This document shows, in pieces, positions 6,944 through 12,861 of a stretch of DNA of 25,157 bases. The notes under the pieces were generated by a model. That model worked only from the letters and a program-made list of their open reading frames with translations. It was not told the DNA's origin and did not search any database. Numbering within the stretch: the first letter of the stretch is position 1; every line of letters starts with the position of its first letter. The stretch comes from a virus. Location of the stretch: IMG/VR virus record IMGVR_UViG_3300031227_000390, positions 1 to 25,157 of that record, one strand, 5' to 3'. Made by a program: the position numbers and the translations under genes.

Positions 6944-7150
6944 ATGGATAAAATTAGACTGGTACCATCTACAATAGTAAATGATGATGCCAAAGTGATA
7001 CTGGTACCACTTACCAAGTTACAAATAAAATACCTTAGAATCTGTAAAACTTTATTCGATGATAGCAAGGATATGGATGAAGTTGCTGAATACTTGACAC
7101 CGATCTTTGAACATCTTGATAAGTGTCTTATAGCTGAGAAGGTGGAATGA
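6944..7150 (+). CDS. Hypothetical protein, 68 aa
   Basis: The start uses a second exact copy of the GGAGCCACAACAATGGAT junction. The product has a short strand-rich N-terminus with a repeated LVP unit (IRLVPSTIV... VILVPLTKLQ) and a helical acidic C-terminus. No family is recognised. Its 3' end carries AAGGTGG, the ribosome site of the next zinc-ribbon gene. Confidence 0.65.
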   Translation: MDKIRLVPSTIVNDDAKVILVPLTKLQIKYLRICKTLFDDSKDMDEVAEYLTPIFEHLDKCLIAEKVE

Positions 7151-7288
7151 ATGGTGAAAGCGATCAGGAATGGAAATGACGAGGTTGAGGTATATTGTCT
7201 GTGGTATCGTTGCTCTGGATGTGGCTTTGTGGATATAGCAGAGAATTACAAGTATTGCCCTCGTTGTGGTAAAAAAATAGAGTGGTGA
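7151..7288 (+). CDS. Zinc-ribbon mini-protein, 45 aa
   Basis: A 45-codon frame starts 0 nt after the previous stop with GAAGGTGG upstream. It encodes two perfect zinc knuckles, CSGCGF and CPRCGK, 15 residues apart, the classic four-cysteine zinc ribbon. The N-terminus is a short beta hairpin (NDEVEVYCLWYR). Single-domain ribbons like this are common in phages and in transcription or RNA-binding proteins. The metal site is clear, the role is not. Confidence 0.7.
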   Translation: MVKAIRNGNDEVEVYCLWYRCSGCGFVDIAENYKYCPRCGKKIEW

Positions 7289-7293
7289 TTAAC

Positions 7294-7560
7294 ATGGACG
7301 ATAAAGAAAGAGATTTCAGTAATGAATTTAACGATAGGTGGAACAAACCAGCATGGAAGGAATACCCAGAGGGAGTAGAACCTAATCCAGAATGGATACG
7401 TGACCTTCTTGACGCATATAAACAGAATAAGATGAAAAAAGACGCTTATAAGAAAAGGTGGAAATGCTTCATTGAAACAGCAATAGAAGATCCGAGAACT
7501 CTCAACGAATGGGCAACGTTTATTGACGAATGTTCGGAAATGTTTCCAGTGGGCGAGTGA
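7294..7560 (+). CDS. Hypothetical acidic protein, 88 aa
   Basis: The ATG lies 5 nt after the previous stop; an upstream in-frame codon at 7282 lies inside that gene and is less likely. The sequence is aromatic and charged (FNDRWNKPAWKEYPEGVEPN) and mostly helical. It is the last gene of the left block, followed by an A/T-rich region of 267 bp with repeats. No family is recognised. Confidence 0.65.
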   Translation: MDDKERDFSNEFNDRWNKPAWKEYPEGVEPNPEWIRDLLDAYKQNKMKKDAYKKRWKCFIETAIEDPRTLNEWATFIDECSEMFPVGE

Positions 7561-7636
7561 ATGACATTCTGTTTAATCCATAAATGGTGAATAATTATCG
7601 ATGTATATGTTGTATAGGTTGATAGATTAAACTTAT

Positions 7637-7704
7637 GGCTATAAATGTAGTTATAATCTATAAATGTAGATTATAACATTTTTGGCTATAAATGTTGTTA
7701 TAAT
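7637..7704. repeat. Three iteron-like direct repeats in an A/T-rich region
   Basis: Three related units lie at 7637-7657, 7658-7677 and 7684-7704. Two read GGCTATAAATGT(A/T)GTTATAAT and the middle one reads CTATAAATGTAGATTATAAC. The surrounding stretch 7561-7827 is gene-free and very A/T-rich. Iterons in such a setting are typical of replication origins or of operator clusters. Confidence 0.6.
7650..7677. terminator. Perfect 11-bp dyad followed by a short T run
   Basis: GTTATAATCTA and TAGATTATAAC form a perfect inverted repeat around the 6-nt loop TAAATG, followed two bases later by five T. It could end the left operon transcript, although the stem is A/T-only. Because it overlaps the direct repeats, it may instead be a protein-binding dyad of an origin. 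Confidence 0.4.
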
Positions 7705-7730
7705 ATTGTGTAACAAGTTATGTTGATTTT

Positions 7731-7748
7731 AATCAAGTTTACTTGATT
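7731..7748. promoter_or_regulatory. 8-bp inverted repeat, possible operator
   Basis: AATCAAGT-TT-ACTTGATT is a perfect inverted repeat of 8 bp arms. It lies about 80 nt before the candidate small terminase gene, within the gene-free stretch. It could be an operator for that gene or part of the adjacent repeat region. Confidence 0.4.
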
Positions 7749-7827
7749 CAAGGTGGAATATGTGTATGTATGTGTGTATATGTGCTTGTTACAAAATGCT
7801 TTTTTACTTTGTTACGTATTTAAGTAT

Positions 7828-8511
7828 ATGCCCAAATCACGGACAGGTAACGGAAATACCCCTGAAATCAGTCTCAGCCCCCTCACCACGAGCCCCCCTC
7901 CCAATACAGCAACCCCCTCCACCAAGATCATTAACCCCACCAGCACAGGTAACAACAAGATCATTGAATACAAGCTGGAGAAGATCGTATTGGAAGGCTA
8001 CGCCAAGGGCATGTCAGCCAGCAAGATCGCCAAGCTATGCACCAAGCGACTGAAACAACATAACGAACCAACACATGTTAATTACAGAACAGTGCGCGAT
8101 TATTTTTTATCACTACCAAAGACTATGCAGACCAGTATCGATGAACGCCGAGCAGAGATCTTGCTATCTATGGCGCGCGAGTGGGAAGCTACTGCACTCG
8201 ATACCAGACAGGACGCTATCGATCAGTTGGAGATGCTACTATCTGAGTACATGAAGCAGGACGATGATCTACGTTGGCAGATCAAAGAGGATCATAAAGG
8301 GAAACTATCTACCAGCGCCCTTGACAACCTGGCCAAGATACTCGGACGCATAGTTAAGATCCAGGAAAGTGGCGAACAATTCCTTGGTATTGCAAACAAA
8401 GAGGGTGGTAGATATGCTAAACCACAAGCCCGCAACGACTTCATTGATCAGTTGAAGCAACGGTTCAGAGATAAGTCAATTGATGTTAATGCTAAAGATA
8501 TCGAGGAATAA
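7828..8511 (+). CDS. Helix-turn-helix protein, candidate terminase small subunit, 227 aa
   Basis: The ATG at 7828 is preferred. Upstream in-frame codons would add a strange hydrophobic leader (from 7753), and an A/T-rich TATA-like stretch about 25 nt upstream fits a leaderless transcript. Residues 1-45 are a disordered Pro/Thr/Ser-rich tail. Residues about 48-98 look like a helix-turn-helix (ILEGYAKGMSASKIAKLC-like text, then YRTVRDYFLSLP). Residues 105-155 form a helical or coiled-coil oligomerisation part, and the end is basic. This layout of DNA-binding head plus helical oligomer matches small terminase subunits, which recognise the packaging site. The large subunit lies 5.4 kb downstream, so a transcription regulator is a real alternative. 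Confidence 0.55.
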   Translation: MPKSRTGNGNTPEISLSPLTTSPPPNTATPSTKIINPTSTGNNKIIEYKLEKIVLEGYAKGMSASKIAKLCTKRLKQHNEPTHVNYRTVRDYFLSLPKTMQTSIDERRAEILLSMAREWEATALDTRQDAIDQLEMLLSEYMKQDDDLRWQIKEDHKGKLSTSALDNLAKILGRIVKIQESGEQFLGIANKEGGRYAKPQARNDFIDQLKQRFRDKSIDVNAKDIEE

Positions 8512-8539
8512 AGTTTAATACATCGATAGTATTATATAT
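8499..8539 (+). promoter_or_regulatory. Shared-class promoter 1 (TATCGA-N18-TCGATA-TATA)
   Basis: TATCGA at 8499 and TCGATA at 8523 are 24 nt apart and followed at once by TAGTATTATATAT, the TATA box. Transcription should begin near 8560 and serve the gene at 8570. The left hexamer overlaps the end of the previous coding region. The sequence 8542-8560 is nearly identical to the matching part of the minus-strand promoter near 19628-19668. Confidence 0.65.
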
Positions 8540-8569
8540 CCATGACGCCATGTAGTATTAGTGACAAAC

Positions 8570-8725
8570 ATGAAAACAGATAAAGAGAAAGAAAATGACC
8601 TGGGTTCGATATATCGGTACTGCCCAATAACGGACAGTATTGATTTGTTCAGGATGTCGTTTCCCACAGATTATGAGATCAACTATGATCTCATTGATGG
8701 GTATTATTACATGATTGAGTGGTGA
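8570..8725 (+). CDS. Hypothetical mini-protein, 51 aa
   Basis: The start ATG lies about 10 nt after the expected transcription start; an in-frame GTG at 8561 could be a leaderless alternative. The product is tyrosine- and aspartate-rich (IYRYCPITDSIDLFRMSF; ending DGYYYMIEW). No family is recognised. It has no strong ribosome site, and the next gene starts 4 nt after its stop. Confidence 0.55.
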   Translation: MKTDKEKENDLGSIYRYCPITDSIDLFRMSFPTDYEINYDLIDGYYYMIEW

Positions 8726-8729
8726 TAAC

Positions 8730-8876
8730 ATGACCATAATCGAAGTAGATACTGAAAAAGGGTTCTGGCATGGTGGGTTGTATTGGTCCAAAGATCAATA
8801 TAATAACCCTGTAAGGCTCAGCAAGAAAGAATATAACCAGATGATAATAAATAAAGATGTTCTTATATTAGAGTGA
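8730..8876 (+). CDS. Hypothetical mini-protein, 48 aa
   Basis: A 48-codon frame starts 4 nt after the previous stop, with GGTGATAAC as a weak ribosome site. The sequence (MTIIEVDTEKGFWHGGLYWS, then a basic helical end) suggests a small beta-hairpin protein. It is followed by 658 bp without a convincing gene. Function unknown. Confidence 0.55.
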   Translation: MTIIEVDTEKGFWHGGLYWSKDQYNNPVRLSKKEYNQMIINKDVLILE

Positions 8877-9190
8877 ATAATAATTATGCCAGGCTCGAGA
8901 ATAAAATTGCAGGATCTTTGGTTTTATAAATGGGGAAATATTTTGCAGGATCTCAGAATGGATATGGGTTTGGTTTTTGTTTTAGTATGGGGAAATATTT
9001 TCCAGAAAAATTTGCGAGGGGAGCTTACTCGATTATGGAGGGAAAAATCGACCAGGTTGAAACACCAAACGTCTGATCGGTTTCATGTATGTGTAGTCGT
9101 GGATAATCGAGTTGTTGTGTCTTGATCGGGAGTGGGTTATTGCTCCCCTCAAAGAACTGTATGTTGTATGTTAATATAAAGCTTATGCAA

Positions 9191-9212
9191 GGGAGTGAGG
9201 GATGGGGCTGGG
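9191..9212 (+). other. Canonical G-quadruplex motif
   Basis: Four G runs of at least three (9191-9193, 9199-9201, 9204-9207, 9210-9212) are separated by loops of 5, 2 and 2 nt. This satisfies the standard G3+N1-7 pattern. A further group of three G runs follows at 9272-9287. The motif is on the plus strand in the non-coding region. Confidence 0.65.
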
Positions 9213-9453
9213 CAAGTGCAAGGCACAGGCAGGGGAGCTTGTTAGGTGTTGTTAAAATAAAGTAATGATACAGGGGCAAGGGAGGGGTATGATATTCCTC
9301 CAGGCACGATATAAAAATAAAAGGGGTGTTGCTTCGATTGTTGGCTGGTGAGTGAGTGGGTTTACAACGGGGCACGAAGGGAGGATGGAATGATGGCTCG
9401 AAAAAAAATTTAATACTTTCATCCTGTAAATTGAATTTTGGAATCTTGGTCAC

Positions 9454-9470
9454 GGTGCCCCCCCGCCGGA
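9454..9470. other. GGTG-C7-GCCGGA block, possible packaging or cos site
   Basis: A run of seven C flanked by GGTG and GCCGGA stands out in otherwise A/T-rich DNA and is followed by A/T-rich sequence with short A and T runs. C-rich blocks of this kind occur near cos or pac sites in some tailed phages, which is known only as a general similarity. Its position between the candidate small terminase and terL fits but does not prove a packaging signal. Confidence 0.35.
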
Positions 9471-9505
9471 TGTGAAATTTTCAAAAAACCCATGTTGTAA
9501 TAAAG

Positions 9506-9513
9506 TTTAAATA
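9506..9513 (+). promoter_or_regulatory. TATA box of a leaderless gene (AAAGTTTAAATA type)
   Basis: TTTAAATA is centred about 26 nt before the ATG at 9535, the distance expected for a leaderless archaeal transcript. The preceding bases AATAAAG are identical to those of the box at 11929-11936. Confidence 0.65.
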
Positions 9514-9534
9514 CATTCACTACAATAACCCCTC

Positions 9535-9810
9535 ATGGCACCACTCAAGCTACCCCGCGACGACACTGACGATCCATTCATCACCCCACCCAAATCCAAA
9601 TTGATCAAAGTTGGAAAGAATTATTTTAATCCAAAATACGTGAGCCATATCGAATGCTTTCACAACGATGTTATTCCATTTTTTAACTTCATTGTTTACA
9701 TGATCAGCTTTGGCGACAATTACCCTGCCGAGATCCCATCCGATAATTATGAAACCGAAGCTTTCCGCGACAAAGCACTTGACAACATTGTAAACCGACT
9801 ACCGATGTGA
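9535..9810 (+). CDS. Hypothetical protein, 91 aa
   Basis: This leaderless gene has its ATG 26 nt from the TATA box and no ribosome site. After a Pro/Asp-rich start (MAPLKLPRDDTDDPFITPPK), the middle is strand-rich and aromatic (NYFNPKYVSHIECFHNDVIP). It is not hydrophobic enough for a clear membrane span, although FFNFIVYMISF is marginal. The fold could be a small beta domain. No family is recognised. Confidence 0.65.
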   Translation: MAPLKLPRDDTDDPFITPPKSKLIKVGKNYFNPKYVSHIECFHNDVIPFFNFIVYMISFGDNYPAEIPSDNYETEAFRDKALDNIVNRLPM

Positions 9811-9815
9811 TTACC

Positions 9816-10088
9816 ATGGACACAAAAATGGATATAAAAAATATGATAAGCGAGTTATCAAAACAACTTCCTATACTGGACAATGAGATCGAAGCACTGA
9901 ACAAAAAACAAAAAAAGCAACATATCACGTTGAGCAAATTGCCTATTAAGAATACTTTAGATGAGGAAACTTTCAAAATTGTAAAATCTCGTAGCTATAT
10001 ACTCATACAACTTCCTGCTTTGGGATCTGCGAGGAGTCATCTGAAACATGCAATAAGTCGGCTTGAACAGGCGATGACGTTCTATTGA
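9816..10088 (+). CDS. Coiled-coil hypothetical protein, 90 aa
   Basis: The ATG 5 nt after the previous stop is preferred over an overlapping GTG at 9807. The protein is almost entirely helical with heptad patterns (NMISELSKQLPILDNEIEAL and LKHAISRLEQAM) around a lysine/glutamine-rich middle, suggesting an elongated helical hairpin or oligomer. There is no ribosome site, so translation is probably coupled. Function unknown. Confidence 0.65.
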   Translation: MDTKMDIKNMISELSKQLPILDNEIEALNKKQKKQHITLSKLPIKNTLDEETFKIVKSRSYILIQLPALGSARSHLKHAISRLEQAMTFY

Positions 10089-10098
10089 GCTTTTCATT

Positions 10099-10139
10099 TA
10101 TCAACCTATCCCCTATATTCCTCGATAGTATTATATACC
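10099..10139 (+). promoter_or_regulatory. Shared-class promoter 2
   Basis: TATCAA at 10099 and TCGATA at 10122 (23 nt apart) are followed by TAGTATTATATACC. Downstream comes CTTATACTATCAAGGAG, which places a ribosome site just after the expected transcript start for the gene at 10174. Confidence 0.65.
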
Positions 10140-10173
10140 AGTAACCCCTTATACTATCAAGGAGAAATAAAAA

Positions 10174-10383
10174 ATGGCAAAAGATAGTTTCACAACCGGA
10201 ATGGATGTTGCGGATATGTGGGACACAAACAAGGTCTACAGGTCCCTTTTGAAGATGAATCTTGATACCAAAAAGGGCCTTGATCAAATGGCCAAAAAGA
10301 TATACAAGACGCACCGAGCCCAGAAACTATTCAAAGAAGGGTTCAATTCACAGATGGAATACAACAAATCCAAAAAGGAATGA
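10174..10383 (+). CDS. Hypothetical basic helical protein, 69 aa
   Basis: AAGGAG lies a good distance before the ATG, behind a shared-class promoter. The protein is basic and helical (MDVADMWDTNKVYRSLLKMN, later AKKIYKTHRAQKLFKEGFN) with a lysine-rich end. It could bind nucleic acid, but no motif confirms this. The next gene starts 6 nt downstream. Confidence 0.65.
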   Translation: MAKDSFTTGMDVADMWDTNKVYRSLLKMNLDTKKGLDQMAKKIYKTHRAQKLFKEGFNSQMEYNKSKKE

Positions 10384-10389
10384 TCAACC

Positions 10390-10635
10390 ATGAACATGAA
10401 AGAAGCCATAAAAGAAATTAACAAACTAATATTCAAAAGAAGGGGAAGAAAGATTTACGGAGATAAGTTTGTTCACATTCACTCTGATGGCTGGACCGAA
10501 AGTATGGATACGAAAGGTCAAGCAATCATTACCATCGAAGTTATTTATGAAGATCTTACAGATAGAACAGCCCGAGTTTGGATGAATGCAAACAATGAAA
10601 TAATTATCGATGAAACATACATAAAACATCGATAG
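10390..10635 (+). CDS. Hypothetical protein, 81 aa
   Basis: The start is 6 nt after the previous stop with no clear ribosome site, as for several genes here. The N-terminus is a basic helix (KEAIKEINKLIFKRRGRK), then three or four strands (AIITIEVIYEDLTD...ARVWMNANNEIIIDE), consistent with a small alpha+beta fold. The 3' end of the gene contains both hexamers of the next promoter. Function unknown. Confidence 0.65.
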   Translation: MNMKEAIKEINKLIFKRRGRKIYGDKFVHIHSDGWTESMDTKGQAIITIEVIYEDLTDRTARVWMNANNEIIIDETYIKHR

Positions 10636-10645
10636 TTATATATAC
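10605..10645 (+). promoter_or_regulatory. Shared-class promoter 3
   Basis: TATCGA at 10605 and TCGATA at 10629 are exactly 24 nt apart and lie inside the end of the previous coding region. TAGTTATATATAC follows. The ATG at 10666 is about 27 nt from the TATA centre, so this copy drives a leaderless gene. Confidence 0.65.
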
Positions 10646-10665
10646 GAGTACTGCGTTATACTATC

Positions 10666-10899
10666 ATGGACAAATGGATTGTAACGGACATGGACCGGGA
10701 AAATGTAACCCGCCATACATCATATCACGATGCCCGCAACGAAGCCATTGATCGAATTGGACTACATACACCAGAACGAGCACGTGCCGGGTTCTATCAC
10801 TGCATCACCATTGAAAATGATGAAGCCCGTGAAGTTTATATCATCCGCGAGCGCACTGTTGCAACCGGATTTCACGACCTTTGGGAGGACCAAGAATGA
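10666..10899 (+). CDS. Hypothetical protein, 77 aa
   Basis: The leaderless ATG follows the TATA box by the expected distance. The product (MDKWIVTDMDRENVTRHTSY...) has an N-terminal strand, a central helix rich in Arg and Ala (YHDARNEAIDRIG) and two further strands (YHCITIENDEAREVYIIRE). Codon use is more GC-rich than in the left block. Its end overlaps the next start. No family is recognised. Confidence 0.65.
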   Translation: MDKWIVTDMDRENVTRHTSYHDARNEAIDRIGLHTPERARAGFYHCITIENDEAREVYIIRERTVATGFHDLWEDQE

Positions 10900-11057
10900 C
10901 ACGAATACACCTATCAAGATCTGAATGGGAGATGCTCAAGGACGAAGGACACACCGTAGCTTCCATTAAACGGGAACTGAAAATGTGGGAATCCGCATTG
11001 ATCGATAACATTATAGATAATCTTGACCAAGAAAAAAGAGATATGGAGTATGAATAA
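10896..11057 (+). CDS. Small HTH-like protein, 53 aa
   Basis: The ATG overlaps the previous stop (ATGA), and GGGAGGAC upstream is a good ribosome site. The sequence SRSEWEMLKDEGHTVASIKRELKMWE has the two-helix spacing of a minimal helix-turn-helix (turn near EGHTV), followed by an acidic helix. It could be a DNA-binding regulator. The assignment rests on pattern only. Confidence 0.55.
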   Translation: MTRIHLSRSEWEMLKDEGHTVASIKRELKMWESALIDNIIDNLDQEKRDMEYE

Positions 11058-11058
11058 T

Positions 11059-11304
11059 ATGGATAATGAAAAAATTAATCCAACAAGAAAAATGTATATT
11101 GGCGGTTTTCCTAATGTGGAAACAGCTTATGACTTTGCAAGAGGAGTAAGAAGATTGTTACAAAAAGGTTTTCCTGATTCTGACCAATCTTGGGTTCACG
11201 ATAATGGAAAATATGTTTATATTTTTTGTATCACTGTAAAGGAGCAAAAAAAGGTTTATAACTATTTCAAGAAACACGGAATAGTTTTTAAGATAGATGA
11301 TTAA
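11059..11304 (+). CDS. Hypothetical protein, 81 aa
   Basis: The ATG at 11059, about 10 nt after GGAG, is preferred over ATG 11050 and upstream codons. The order of predicted elements is strand (MYIGGFP), helix (AYDFARGVRRLLQKG), strand (KYVYIFCITV), helix (EQKKVYNYFKKHG), strand (IVFKID). This is a beta-alpha-beta-beta-alpha-type arrangement resembling a small ferredoxin-like fold. It ends the operon; a T-rich terminator follows. Confidence 0.65.
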   Translation: MDNEKINPTRKMYIGGFPNVETAYDFARGVRRLLQKGFPDSDQSWVHDNGKYVYIFCITVKEQKKVYNYFKKHGIVFKIDD

Positions 11305-11320
11305 GAAGTGTAAAAATCAT

Positions 11321-11340
11321 TTATCTTTTTTTTATTTTTA
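11321..11340 (+). terminator. T-rich transcription terminator
   Basis: After the stop at 11304 there is a run CTTTTTTTTATTTTTA with no strong hairpin. Archaeal RNA polymerase ends at such T tracts. It directly precedes the next promoter. Confidence 0.5.
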
Positions 11341-11379
11341 TCGATGTTTCATAGTGGATACATCGATAGTATTATATAT
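11339..11379 (+). promoter_or_regulatory. Shared-class promoter 4
   Basis: TATCGA at 11339 and TCGATA at 11363 (24 nt apart) extend to an inverted repeat ATCGATGT...ACATCGAT. TAGTATTATATATG follows. The inner spacer GTTTCATAGTGGATA matches that of the promoter near 19640, but on the opposite strand relative to transcription. The leader TATAGTGTTAAGGAG supplies a ribosome site. Confidence 0.7.
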
Positions 11380-11414
11380 GTACGAGTGTATATAGTGTTA
11401 AGGAGCTGAAACCC

Positions 11415-11585
11415 ATGGACACCAAATCAATCTTAATCAAGGGAAATGAGAACCCACTCAACGTTGTTGCCTGGGACCATTATTGCAACACTGATCACCA
11501 CTGCCGAGCGGAGTGGGACAACGACCAAAAGAACATCATCGTTACCGAAGAAGACGGAAAAAAGACAAGCTACACCCCGTATTAA
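11415..11585 (+). CDS. Hypothetical mini-protein, 56 aa
   Basis: An ATG follows AAGGAGCTGAAACCC behind a shared-class promoter. The protein contains DHYCNTDHHCRAEWDND, with histidines and two cysteines that could bind a metal, flanked by strands (SILIKGNENPLNVVAW and NIIVTEEDGKKTSYTPY). It is probably a small beta protein. No family is recognised. The next gene starts 14 nt on. Confidence 0.6.
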   Translation: MDTKSILIKGNENPLNVVAWDHYCNTDHHCRAEWDNDQKNIIVTEEDGKKTSYTPY

Positions 11586-11599
11586 AAGGAGCATCTTAA

Positions 11600-11926
11600 A
11601 TGACAAGCCATGATGAACACATAACCATGACACAACTTAAAAATCTTCGGAAGTTGAGAAGCATAGTTCAAAAAACACCAACGGAATTATTGAGATATGA
11701 TCTGAAAAACTTCCCACAATATGCTTTCCTGATAGAGAAAGAACTTAAAAGACGAAACACAAATGAGGAAACAAAGTTTGACTGCCCTGATCTTATCAAA
11801 CAAAGTTATTATCTCGATCATGAATTCAATCATGAATATTTCTGTTCAAAATATGGCAAGGGAGAATTCTACTGCGAGACAGTTAGACAAAAAGGAAAAT
11901 GCCCAAGAATGAAACAATTACAATAA
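11600..11926 (+). CDS. Hypothetical protein with C-terminal cysteines, 108 aa
   Basis: AAAAGGAG precedes the ATG. The first 60 residues are helical and basic (QLKNLRKLRSIVQKTPTELL...). The last 50 carry four cysteines and two histidines (FDCPDLI...FNHEYFCSKYGKGEFYCETV...GKCPRM), suggesting a zinc-binding tail. A nucleic-acid-binding role is possible but not shown. Confidence 0.65.
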   Translation: MTSHDEHITMTQLKNLRKLRSIVQKTPTELLRYDLKNFPQYAFLIEKELKRRNTNEETKFDCPDLIKQSYYLDHEFNHEYFCSKYGKGEFYCETVRQKGKCPRMKQLQ

Positions 11927-11928
11927 AG

Positions 11929-11936
11929 TTTAAATA
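11929..11936 (+). promoter_or_regulatory. TATA box of a leaderless gene (AAAGTTTAAATA type)
   Basis: TTTAAATA is centred about 28 nt before the ATG at 11960 and is preceded by AATAAAG exactly as at 9506-9513. There is no TATCRA/TCGATA pair, so this is a different promoter class. Confidence 0.65.
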
Positions 11937-11959
11937 AAGATATAGTATTACCCTTACCC

Positions 11960-12349
11960 ATGCAACAAATTCCAATATTTATTTCACCACCAACCGATCA
12001 CTGGAAAATAACTATCGGACTCGAAATTAACGATGACGGACTTGTATCGATATACAAAACAAAATTTTTTAATTACGATGCAACAATCCATCACGCGAAA
12101 TACCAAATTACCATCAATGAGCTAATCAGCAAGCTACAAGACATCGACCTTATGACAAAGAGCATCATTGACATAATAGTATCAGCAATCGAGATCAGCA
12201 AGAACTCACCACCCGACAGAACAAGCGAAGCAATCGCCAAGCACTTCATTCCATCCATACAAAACATCGATACATACACCAAGGGAGCAGACGGTGAAAT
12301 ATACGTTAAATTAAATGATATAAAGAAAATCTTTGAAGGAGTGAAATAG
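11960..12349 (+). CDS. Hypothetical protein, 129 aa
   Basis: This leaderless gene begins with a beta-rich N-terminus (IPIFISPPTDHWKITIGLEI), continues with helices (ELISKLQDIDLMTKSIIDII) and ends with a short helical segment. No catalytic motif is visible. The 3' end carries GAAGGAGTG, the ribosome site of the following gene, and the two form an operon. Function unknown. Confidence 0.65.
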   Translation: MQQIPIFISPPTDHWKITIGLEINDDGLVSIYKTKFFNYDATIHHAKYQITINELISKLQDIDLMTKSIIDIIVSAIEISKNSPPDRTSEAIAKHFIPSIQNIDTYTKGADGEIYVKLNDIKKIFEGVK

Positions 12350-12778
12350 ATGAAACAATGGAAAACAATACTGGAAATTGTGAAAAAATTTGATGGATCC
12401 ATTCCTGACCCATCAGATGAATTGCCATCAGATCTGGTAAAGCAGATACTTGAACAAGGTCATTTAACATTGATCGATCCACTTCGAACATTGATGATCC
12501 AGTTTAAAGGTGATAGATTGATCCAATTTGTTGCAACACTGGTCGATGACAACACATTAAAAGAATCACTGAACCTTAAAATACCAGTTCACCCGGACAA
12601 TCTCGACAATGAAAAGGTTTGCAAGTCAACATATGACGCCGATTATTTGGAGATCATATGGAAGTTCGCTCAGAAGTTTCATGATGAAGTTGAGATGATC
12701 ATGGGTACTGACACCATATTAATCGTAAACATTGGCGAGCAGATTACTTTCTACCTTGCACCACGAATAAGAAGTTGA
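12350..12778 (+). CDS. Hypothetical protein, 142 aa
   Basis: The start lies directly after the previous stop and behind AAGGAGTG. The protein is acidic and mainly helical (WKTILEIVKKFDGS; DLVKQILEQGHLTLIDPLRT), with a strand-rich end (DTILIVNIGEQITFYLAPRI). A Pro/Asp-rich loop sits near residue 25. No recognised domain. Its stop is 2 nt before the next shared-class promoter. Confidence 0.65.
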   Translation: MKQWKTILEIVKKFDGSIPDPSDELPSDLVKQILEQGHLTLIDPLRTLMIQFKGDRLIQFVATLVDDNTLKESLNLKIPVHPDNLDNEKVCKSTYDADYLEIIWKFAQKFHDEVEMIMGTDTILIVNIGEQITFYLAPRIRS

Positions 12779-12779
12779 T

Positions 12780-12820
12780 TATCAAGCTATTATACACATA
12801 AGGTCGATAGTTATATATAT
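12780..12820 (+). promoter_or_regulatory. Shared-class promoter 5
   Basis: TATCAA at 12780 and TCGATA at 12804 are 24 nt apart, followed by TAGTTATATATAT. The upstream hexamer is embedded in TTATCAAGCTAT, also seen in promoter 6 and closely in promoter 2. Confidence 0.65.
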
Positions 12821-12861
12821 GACTGACGCTTATAGTGTTTTGTGTGCAAGGACATACGGGA

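Larger units (their letters stand above)
8877..9534. other. 658-bp non-coding region with repeats, G-rich strand and C7 tract
   Basis: No frame here has a ribosome site plus protein-like composition. The left part holds 15-bp direct repeats ATGGGGAAATATTTT at 8930-8944 and 8987-9001, and 11-bp repeats TTGCAGGATCT at 8907-8917 and 8943-8953. GAGGGGAGC at 9016-9024 is the reverse complement of GCTCCCCTC at 9142-9150, and AGGGGAGCTT recurs at 9231-9240. From 9180 to 9390 the plus strand is unusually G-rich. A C7 tract lies near the right end. This composition differs sharply from the A/T-rich genome around it. Confidence 0.6.

Noticed and set aside
7753-7827. Upstream extension of the candidate small terminase
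   Set aside because: It would add a Cys/Tyr/Val-rich leader over a TG/TA-repeat stretch and the likely TATA region; ATG 7828 is the better start.
8886-9125. Plus-strand frame of 79 codons after the 8730 gene
   Set aside because: No ribosome site, and the frame is made of direct repeats (8907, 8930, 8943, 8987), giving repeated WGNI words; more likely chance coding across repeats.
9025-9453. Minus-strand frame of 142 codons in the non-coding region
   Set aside because: Composition (many P, H, S and F in no domain-like pattern) reflects the G-rich plus strand; there is no ribosome site or TATA box at a proper distance.
12835-12861. GTG start extending the 12862 gene upstream
   Set aside because: The codon lies only about 20 nt after the TATA centre, before the expected transcription start, so it would not be in the message.
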